DNA of 64,000 bases from Bradysia coprophila. Its lineage: Eukaryota > Arthropoda > Insecta > Diptera > Sciaridae. The position numbers and the translations under genes were made by a program. Location of the stretch: the NCBI RefSeq assembly GCF_014529535.1, contig NC_050735.1, forward strand, positions 1,612,001 to 1,676,000, written 5' to 3'. The notes beneath the pieces were generated by a model that saw only the letters and a list, made by a program, of their open reading frames with translations, did not search any database and was not told the origin of the DNA. This document shows positions 56,376 to 64,000 of this stretch, one piece after another; positions within the stretch are counted from its first letter, which is position 1, and each line of letters begins with the position of its first letter.

Positions 56376-56555
56376 AGAACTTAGGGACATATTTTTGGCC
56401 AAGACAATCTTCAAATCGATATTTAACTATGAAGCCATGATGGCTAATTTTTGTGTAAATGTACAAAAATGAAGGAGACAACATAATCTACATTTTTGTA
56501 TCGATTTGAAGATTGTCTTAGCCAAAAAAAAATGTCACTAAGTGCTAAGTTTCTC
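56376..56555. mobile_element. MITE with ~50-bp inverted repeats
   Basis: GGCCAAGACAATCTTCAAAT then CGAT on the left is mirrored by ATCGATTTGAAGATTGTCTT then AGCC on the right. Outer ends share ACTTAG(G/T)GACAT. Confidence 0.75.
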
Positions 56556-56815
56556 TGGGTCGATGTCCTTGGAATTTCATCCAATTTTTGTTTCATTTGT
56601 AAGCTAATCGAACTCCGAATAGAATTTGGTTGAAAAATAATTTAAATTTGGGTCCTTCGACTAAGGCCGCTACTCGGTCCAAATTTAGCTAGTCTTCACT
56701 CTCTGCAAACATTCAATCCTATTGTGCCAACCTCAACAGTGTCTTTTTACTGTTAAAAGAGTAGAAATTTTGACTGATCATCGAGATCAGTTAATCAAAG
56801 GTAGATTAGCTGTTT

Positions 56816-58040
56816 AGACCCGTACGAAGTACTGGGGTCTTATGGGTTTACGCATACGTTTGTAACACGTCGAATTGGACTCCCTGAGTAAGGGGAAACC
56901 TATTGTGGTTGTCTAGAGATGCCAAATCCGCGAAAAAAAAAATGTCCGTCTGTCCGTCTGTCTGCACGATAACTTGAGTAAAACGCATCCGATTTTGAAA
57001 ATTCTTTTTTTTTCCCCGTTTGGTAATGTCAAAAGACAGGCTAAGTTCGAAGATGAGTGATTTTGGATCGACCCCTCCCGAGCTGTGGCCCAATAAGTGC
57101 TTTACGGTTTTTCGAAGATATCTCCGGACATTTAAACGTTAAACTTGTAAGTGATACGTCAAATAAAAGGTATTTACAATACCGATCGACAAAAAAAATG
57201 GAAATCGGATGACCGACTCGTGAGTTAGACCCCTTGGTGTGGAACAGGCACAGGGCGGCAAGCAGTTTTTGCTTGTAGGTCGGCCACATTTGAACATATT
57301 TCGTCTGTTTTAGCTTTATTAGATAGGTATTGACCGTACCAATCAGGGAAAATTTTTTTTATGAAATTATGTTCTCCGGAGCGTGAGCTAGGTCTCTTGG
57401 AGTGAGCTCTTATCTGGCTACTCGGAAGTACAGTGAACGTGGTGTATTTTGACAATATCTCGAGTAAATTTTGACCGAATTTCATGAATTTTTTTTTGTT
57501 TGAAAGGTATTAACGAATGTAAAGCGTCGGTACTATTTCCGGTCTCCTAACAAAATGGCTGCCGGCGGCCATATTGGATTTTAGTAAAATAGAAATATCT
57601 TGGGAAAAATGATACTTAGAGAGTTTCTGTTAACATGGAAATAATTTGTTATGTGTGTGGGGTTTCAGGGATTCCATATACGGACATCTATATATACCTA
57701 TATACAGCTATATTGAGCTATATACAGGCATATAGAGCTATATAATAGCATATATTTATCTGTGAAATGTTTATTTATAGTGAAATATAGTTAAATATAG
57801 CGGTATATAGCTGTTTAAATAGGAATTTATGAAATTTGTCTTCGTACGGGGCTGTCTATATTGCCTCCGGCAATTTAATTGTATATGATAACAAGGCAAA
57901 GAGTGGATAATGTAAGTGATTTTAAAGGGAGAATAGTTTTTCAGCAGAGAAGAAAATGAAGTAAGAGAAATGAAGAGTTTCACATTAAAGGCTTTTGATA
58001 TGAATAGGTGTTTCGTACGGGTCGGCGTTAGCTATGTTTT
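56816..58040 (+). repeat. 1.2-kb dispersed repeat, copy C
   Basis: Homologue of 3842-5089, without its two insertions but with about 250 extra bases (roughly 57166-57430, containing GGAACAGGCACAGGGCGGCA). Begins AGACCCGTACGAAGTACTGG and ends TTCGTACGGGTC plus a short tail. Non-coding; open frames on the minus strand here are incidental. Confidence 0.85.
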
Positions 58041-58556
58041 TTTTACTGTTTTTTCGCTCTTTTAACACTGTATTATTGTGTGAGACATTTTGAAGAAATG
58101 CGAAATAAAATTTGAAGAAGTTGATAATAAGCAAGCGAACTTGTTTTTTATACAAAAATTACTATACAACTCTGACCTCTGTTGAAAGTCGTTACAATTT
58201 AATCATTAAATGTCTGGCTGAATATCCTGCTCACAACATTTACCTAAAATAAATGCGTTGTGTGGGTTTGTTTGAATTGCCATTTTTCGACAAATTGTTT
58301 TTTTTTAAGAAAATTCAAAATTTTGCCAAAACAAAATAAAATAAAAATCGAAAGGATTTGAGTAGTGCACTTACTATTCTTTTGTCTTTAAGGTTTTTCC
58401 TACTAAATCTTTGACTACGTTTTTATGTAAATCGTGTAAATTTTCTATCTGATCAATATTTTGAGACAGTCTCTATTGTCTGAGTCGTATTAGAATAAAA
58501 TAGAATTTGCTTGAACAGCTGGATGTTGAGCAAACAATGTTTTTATCTATAAAAGT

Positions 58557-58760
58557 GGGAATTGTTGATAGTAACTTCATCAGAACAGTGAACTCATATT
58601 GTTGGCAAGTATACGTTTAAAAGTTCAATTCAAAAATCATCACCTCAATTCTGTTTGCTCTTTTGGCAATTGCAACATTAGGTCCAGGAGTGCAAACAGA
58701 ATTAAGGTGATGATTTTCATTTTGAATTGAACTTTTAAAACGTATCGACAATTCCCATTT
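58557..58760. mobile_element. MITE with ~50-bp inverted repeats
   Basis: AAAAGTTCAATTCAAAAATC and ATCACCTCAATTCTGTTTGC on the left mirror GCAAACAGAATTAAGGTGAT and GAACTTTTAAAACGTAT on the right. Outer GGGAATTGT and ACAATTCCC also pair. Confidence 0.75.
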
Positions 58761-58938
58761 TTACAGACAAAAAATTTGTTTGAGGTGAGTAGGCATACCT
58801 AACTTTTGTGCTATTGTGTATTGGTGAGCTATGATATGAATCGGTTGGTAGGGAAAGTAAACGGTCGAGAAGGAAAGTAACGGTTGGGAAGGAATGGACC
58901 AACACACTCTCACTATTACAGAAAAATAACTTTCAAAA

Positions 58939-59017
58939 TACCCCAATACACACTCGATGTGTGTTTTCGCTTGGGCTTCGCCCGCGCGTGCACACACATC
59001 TTGTGTGTATTGGGGTA
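58939..59017. mobile_element. Palindromic element with a GC-rich centre
   Basis: ATACCCCAATACACAC and GTGTGTATTGGGGTAT form the arms. The centre reads TTCGCTTGGGCTTCGCCCGC. Confidence 0.7.
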
Positions 59018-59915
59018 TGTTGAAATATACTATTTGAGCAACTGTTTTTTCGACAAATATCGAGTGTATATCCGAGCAAACTGCGAAACTAGTCGAAAAA
59101 CAGTTATCGAAGCAAGTTGCTTAAAAACACACTCATGAGTTTGCTTATATCCAAAATATTTACCGAATTAATGAATTACATAGCAGCATGTATTCGGGTT
59201 TACTACCTGCCCCATGCGGAAGTTGATTATCACGTAGGAATTCAAGAAAAATGAAGTGAAATTATTCTGGATGTTATGGATCATTTTGGCAGGATGTTAA
59301 CTGCTATGCAATGGTCAACTTTCGCATAGGGCAGTCAGTAAAGTACCAAATGTAACTTTTTCGACCTTCGTATGTGGTTATGTTTACAGACAGCCCTTAC
59401 AGCTCTCACACTTGGCAAAATAAAATTTTCAAAGCAAGAACGTATAATCTAATGTCAATCTAGTTTTTGACTAGTTTTTTAGTTAGTCATAGGTCAAATT
59501 TACACTTTCATTGCTTTCTACCTACTAGCAGAGGAAAAGTAAAAAGGGTACAAACTATACAAATGACTTATAACGAGTGTGCTAAGTATTTCAACATCAA
59601 GGTGGGAAATTTCGAATGCAATTTCAACTCTACGAATAATGTGACATCAACTTACAGTACCAGCTGACGTGACTTTTCGTTTGTTGAATCACTGGAAGCT
59701 AGAACAGATAACAAACAGTTAATGTTGCAAGAGGCTGAAGTGTTTTACATTGTTTTATACCTAAAAAATAGTGACAATAATTTACCAATCTCTTGTATCT
59801 GAAACAGTTGTATTGGTCATTACGATTTACCAGAAATTACATTATCAACACACGTAGCCGTATAGCAAGCTGAGGTGTTTTGTTTGATATTTGGAAAAGT
59901 GATATAAATTAGACG
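59018..59915. other. Intergenic upstream of the Arf-like fusion gene
   Basis: 59085-59145 is a copy of the repeat at 46670-46735. Short open frames near 59467-59667 look random. An in-frame TAG just before 59916 fixes the start of the next gene. Confidence 0.5.
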
Positions 59916-61430
59916 ATGACCTCACAGATTCGTCAAATGCTAACCCAATTATTCGGTACACCCGAGTACCGAGTTCTAATACTGGGTTTCGATGCATCCG
60001 GTAAAACATCCATTCTGTACAAATTTAAACTGAATAAATTCCTACAAACTATTCCCACAATCGGCTTCAACGTGGAAACAATCAAACACAACAATTCCAG
60101 CCTAACGATATGGGATGTGGGCGGATGCGACAAAATTCGTCCATTGCTTCGGCATTACTTTGCCAATACCAAAGGAATAATATTTGTTATTGACTCGCAG
60201 GAGAATTGCCAGTATCGCCGGTTGGAAATCAAAGACGAACTGTGGCGCATATTCGGAGAGGAGACACTGCATAATGTGCCAGTGCTGATCTACTTAAATA
60301 AAATGGATGTTGATGACGGACTGCAACCGTACAATATCATCAACGAAATGAAACTGAATGAACTCAAACATCGACAATGGTTTGTCCAATCGTGCTCAGC
60401 TAAGACCGGTATCGGTTTGTACGAAGGATTGAATTGGTTAGTAAATGCAATAAAATCGCCGACACTCTCCGCTGCGGAGTATGTTTATTCTAATCGAATG
60501 GAAGACCAATTGTTCGAAGAGAAATCGTTGCTATGGTTGTCACAAGTCGATGACGATACCAATGAAGAATTCATTGAAAAGTTGGAGAGCCGAAAAATGG
60601 GACATTTCGATCACAGGGTGCTGCTGCGGTCAATTTGGATTTATTTGAAAACGATAGGTCGACGAAAAACCATCGAATTGATATTCCCTTGCATCAAAGC
60701 TTACAATACCGATTGTAATGAGACGTTGGTCTACTTTTGGATTCAAATCGTTCATTATGCAATCGAAGCAACTACAACTTTAGCAAACGATTTTGCAGGC
60801 TTTCTGCTAATGAATCCACAACTATTGAACGAAGCTGCATTGCCCTTAACTTACTATAAACGGGAAACGTTGTTCAGTGACCAGGCAAAAACGATGGTCG
60901 TTTTACCAGATCTTAAGCATTTACCGAGTATTGTACCATCGTCTACCCGTGCAGTGGAGAAACCATTGGAACACCAGGAACCATCAGTTGTCGAACTAAG
61001 CGACGACGATTTTCTGAACAATTTCGAATCGTGCACGTTAACAAACTGGTCACACAAAACTCACTTACGCATGGCATGGCTGTATCTCACCCGCAACGAG
61101 CGTCGTGTGGCAGTAAATAAAATCTTCGACGGCATCAAAAACTTCATACAAACCAGTCCGATAGCACGGAAGACAACGTTTCACTTTACCATGACCTATT
61201 TCTGGATACAAATGATTGATGCGGCTATAGCGCAGAGTCCGAAAGACTTAGGCTTTGAGACATTTATCAGTGTGAATCAACATCTGATGAATGGTGGACT
61301 GTTTTTGGAATATTATACGAAGGATACGTTGTTGAATAATCCAATAGCGAGACAGGAAATGGTGCTGCCTGATGTAAAGCCTTTACCGAGCGTGATTTTG
61401 AGGGCTAAGGTCGTTGAACAGAAATTTTAA
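59916..61430 (+). CDS. Arf-like small GTPase fused to two copies of an uncharacterised helical domain
   Basis: Intronless 504-residue protein. Residues 1-183 are an Arf/Arl GTPase: P-loop GFDASGKTS (24-32), switch I IPTIGFNVE (46-54), switch II WDVGG (66-70), NKMD (128-131) and CSAKTG (160-165). Residue 71, the catalytic Gln of Arf proteins, is Cys, and there is no Gly2 for N-myristoylation. After a linker come two homologous segments of about 125 residues (218-345 and 373-490). Each reads FI/FL..FE..., then HFDHRVLLRSIWIYL or WSHKTHLRMAWLYL, then a YFWIQ(I/M) helix. Each ends with (Y)Y.(R/K)(E/D)TL, then VLPDLKHLP or VLPDVKPLP. From memory this repeat resembles bacterial proteins of unknown function with a WTHxxHLxxA core and a W(V)xPDLxPLP end; not verified. 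The gene converges on AP-3 beta. The role is unknown. Loss of the catalytic Gln suggests slow GTP hydrolysis. Confidence 0.9.
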   Translation: MTSQIRQMLTQLFGTPEYRVLILGFDASGKTSILYKFKLNKFLQTIPTIGFNVETIKHNNSSLTIWDVGGCDKIRPLLRHYFANTKGIIFVIDSQENCQYRRLEIKDELWRIFGEETLHNVPVLIYLNKMDVDDGLQPYNIINEMKLNELKHRQWFVQSCSAKTGIGLYEGLNWLVNAIKSPTLSAAEYVYSNRMEDQLFEEKSLLWLSQVDDDTNEEFIEKLESRKMGHFDHRVLLRSIWIYLKTIGRRKTIELIFPCIKAYNTDCNETLVYFWIQIVHYAIEATTTLANDFAGFLLMNPQLLNEAALPLTYYKRETLFSDQAKTMVVLPDLKHLPSIVPSSTRAVEKPLEHQEPSVVELSDDDFLNNFESCTLTNWSHKTHLRMAWLYLTRNERRVAVNKIFDGIKNFIQTSPIARKTTFHFTMTYFWIQMIDAAIAQSPKDLGFETFISVNQHLMNGGLFLEYYTKDTLLNNPIARQEMVLPDVKPLPSVILRAKVVEQKF

Positions 61431-61683
61431 ATTGAAGAAAGATAAGTTGGGACAGTGGAAAATAACTCATTAAATTCTCCACTCTCAACGCTCAAACTTT
61501 TCTCAATAACGTCGCACTTTGAGTGGATCCATCAGGAACCGTAAAAGAAACTCCCGTTAACTGTGACATCACGAATAGATTGCTTTATAGAGTAAAATAT
61601 GTTTTATACAAAAAAATTATTGTTTGACAAAATAGTTAGCTAGTGTAAATGTAGCATCGAGTAAAATGTTTCAGCGTAAATGC

Positions 61684-61689
61684 AATAAA
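61684..61689 (+). terminator. Polyadenylation signal of the Arf-like fusion gene
   Basis: AATAAA 254 bases after the stop codon and only 16 bases before the end of the convergent AP-3 beta coding region. Confidence 0.5.
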
Positions 61690-61704
61690 GTCTAAACAGG
61701 AAAC

Positions 61705-64000
61705 TTAATTCCGTAATGCAGCCTTAATTTCATTCAGCAACATCGAACCGACAACCATTCTCTCGCAATTGATCATAACCGTGGCCTTTTCGTCGCCAAT
61801 CTCAACCGTAACCAGCACTAAACTCTGCGACGACAACGTTTGACCGGCGAAACGCAAAGTGTTCTGCAGCGACGACGGAACACTGGCAACGTTGGCACAT
61901 TCGTAAATGCGTTGCTGCAGCAGACGCACATCGGATATCGTTGTATTCAATGGAATCGAGGCCGAATGCTCGTTCATACCGCGCAATTTGCACCGTTCCT
62001 CATTGTAGACCATTTCGTTTATTAGAACGGCTCGAATGAATTCGCCAACTGTTGTTTTGATGGTAGCGCGGCATGAGTTGGTTTTGGTGACGATATCAAA
62101 CGAAACCGGTTGACTCGAGTCGTTAAAGTCAATGCCCAATGTTCCTTGTACCGTTGCCCTCGGTGGTAGGGCCGATATTGCAGCGAATTCATTCAATTGC
62201 ATGCCAGGAGACAGTGTCTTCTCGCCGATTTTAATATCTTCGATGACATCGTTTGAATGATTTGTAAAAAGAAGCTCGATGGAAACCATTGTAGACGAAA
62301 ATAGATGCGGAGCACGCGTGAATCTATGCGTAACTCCAAGGCCATAACCATTCACTTTGTTAATCAGTTCGGTGCTGTTTACAGGTATGTGATTCGGACC
62401 GACCAGCTCGATCCTTTTCGATGGAGTGGAAGTGTTTTGTGTCATTGGTGTCAAAAATCCACCAAGTGACGGGGTCATAACTGGACCAGCCGGTGTTATA
62501 TCGCTCAGATCCAGCAGTAAATCTAAATTACTTTTCTCAGGCTTTGCACCGTTTCCTTGGATGGTTTGCGATTTTGGTGCATGGTTTGTTATTTTCTTAA
62601 CATTTTCACCATCTGATGAGGAAGCATCGTCGTCATCGCTATCTGATTCGCTGCTGGAAGAATCATCTGAGTCACTGCTGTCACTGTCACTATCCTCCGT
62701 TTCCTCGGACGAACTCTTTTTCCCTCTGGTAGATGCTTCATGTTTATCATGCGTTCCATTCTCGCCAGTCGACTCACTCTCGCTATCACTTGCGTCCGAA
62801 TCACTGCTATACTCCGACGAGCTCTTTTCACTCTCCGAGTAGAATGATTTTGACTTAGCTTTAGCTGCTGCTTTCGACTGTTTGCTGGTCATGCGTACAG
62901 GCTCATCAACTGCCGGTGCTTCAACGGGAGATTCAACATTTCTGACCGATGAGTCGGGTGCCACTTCCGGAAATAGCGGGATGTCATTGTAACCATTCGC
63001 CTTCATATTCAAATAGTGCGACAACGATCCCAGTTGATATTGTTCACGCCCCTGGTATTTACTTTCCAACAACGGTGCTGGTTTTGTAGCCAAAAATATT
63101 TTTTTAGCATTCCGAGACAGGATTGTCGGTTGTCCACTAGCCGGAAAAATGAATTGTTTCAGAAAGCGTGCACGGTCGCGAATGTCATAGTTCTGATCGT
63201 AACGTGCCAAATTGAAGATGTACTGACACAGCAGTTCAGTTTGGATAGCATTAGTGAGGTACAACTTGACCGCCAGGTTCAACACTTGCAATTTCACAAT
63301 GTCCTCCTAAATGAAAAACGAAGGGTAAGTCTTTGGTACGGGGGCAAAAACGTGCAAGAGTTCTCAGACATACCTCGTCAGTGAATGTTTTAGCCAATTT
63401 ACGAAGGACATCCGGTGCGATTTTCGGAACTTTTTCGTTGTATTCACCGATCAACCACAAAATAGACGCTCGAGCAGCAGGGACTGCTATAAAGTCCAAG
63501 AGTTTCGCCATTTGAGAGATGATTTCGAAGTGATCGGCAGCTTGAGTTTGTAACAATTTCTTGATGACAACAACACTCTCAGCAACGACATATTCTGTAA
63601 CAAAAATGTTAAAAAAAAATCTCAGTGCAAGACGATGCAACTCAAACGTTAAGAAATTCTAGCGTACCATCACGATTGGATAATAGGTGTACCAATCCAC
63701 TCAAACATGTCTCAGTAACCTCCTTGATGGATCCAGCACATCGTCCAATTGCCTGTATAGTTGCAGCAACGAATTCCTTGTCACTGCTGCTAATGTACGT
63801 TTGAAATTCCCTCAAAATGATCGAAATGCTGGTCTCCGTTGCCAAATTGGTCAAAATATCCAATTTCAGCAATTTAATGTGCGTTGGATCGCTGGTTCGC
63901 ACAAAGAAAGATTTCAAATAAGGCTCGAAAATTGACTTTCGTTGGGTAGACATCGAGGCAATGCAAGTCAATACGACACTTTGCACTTCCTTGTAGCTTC
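61705..64000 (-). CDS. rb: AP-3 adaptor complex beta subunit, 3' part (ruby-type)
   Basis: Beta subunit of AP-3, which sorts cargo from endosomes to lysosome-related organelles. In Drosophila the gene ruby encodes it and is needed for eye pigment granules. Visible exons: 64000-63668 (continues beyond the window), 63594-63374, 63306-61705. Codons run in phase. The first pieces are the adaptin trunk with family words [49 protein letters not shown] and [14 protein letters not shown]. Trunk end: [19 protein letters not shown] and [10 protein letters not shown], then [12 protein letters not shown]. Next is a Ser/Asp/Glu-rich hinge (roughly coordinates 62600-62870), typical of AP-3 beta and a casein kinase type region. 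The last ~230 residues form the C-terminal ear, ending [10 protein letters not shown]. The N-terminal half is outside the window. Confidence 0.95.

Noticed and set aside
56848-57485. Minus-strand frames of about 80 residues
   Set aside because: They lie inside copy C of the 1.2-kb repeat and are not preserved in copy A.
62426-62842. Plus-strand serine-rich frame of 138 residues
   Set aside because: It is antisense to the Ser/Asp/Glu hinge of AP-3 beta, whose codons read as Ser/Leu on the other strand.

Overview
The window looks like nuclear DNA of an insect, most likely a lower (nematoceran) fly. It is AT-rich, has short GT-AG introns, is full of small palindromic transposons, and carries insect families: an odorant receptor, a classic odorant-binding protein, a two-domain chitin-binding peritrophin, a NinaB-type carotenoid oxygenase and paired P/OCA2 (hoepel-type) genes. 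All exon models were spliced by hand from splice signals and reading phase; no alignment was run.

Layout. 400-8348 (-) and 17226-23267 (-): two tandem P/OCA2-type membrane transporter genes, 13 exons each, with almost identical exon lengths. Between them at 14850-15429 (+) is a small secreted peritrophin. 24461-50961 (+) is a seven-exon CRAL-TRIO lipid-transfer gene stretched over 26.5 kb. Its second intron holds a piggyBac transposase gene (37192-38985, -), a relic of a related transposase and a ~120-bp satellite array. Its third intron holds a complete nine-exon carotenoid oxygenase gene on the other strand (41753-48004, -). Next come an odorant receptor (52335-53558, -) and an odorant-binding protein (55433-56083, +) head to head, then an intronless gene (59916-61430, +) fusing an Arf-like GTPase to two copies of an uncharacterised helical domain. 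Last, converging on it, is the 3' part of the AP-3 beta subunit gene (61705-64000, -), cut by the window end.

The rest is introns and intergenic DNA crowded with short inverted-repeat elements (MITEs), several in multiple copies and some nested in each other, a 1.2-kb dispersed repeat in two full copies plus an end fragment, a 22-bp minisatellite and two tRNA-like SINE candidates.

Functional theme (inference only): P/OCA2 proteins, AP-3 and carotenoid/retinoid handling all bear on pigment granules or visual chromophore, and OR plus OBP bear on smell. Only the nesting of the carotenoid oxygenase inside a lipid-carrier gene is a physical arrangement that may matter. The most novel object is the Arf-like fusion protein at 59916-61430.
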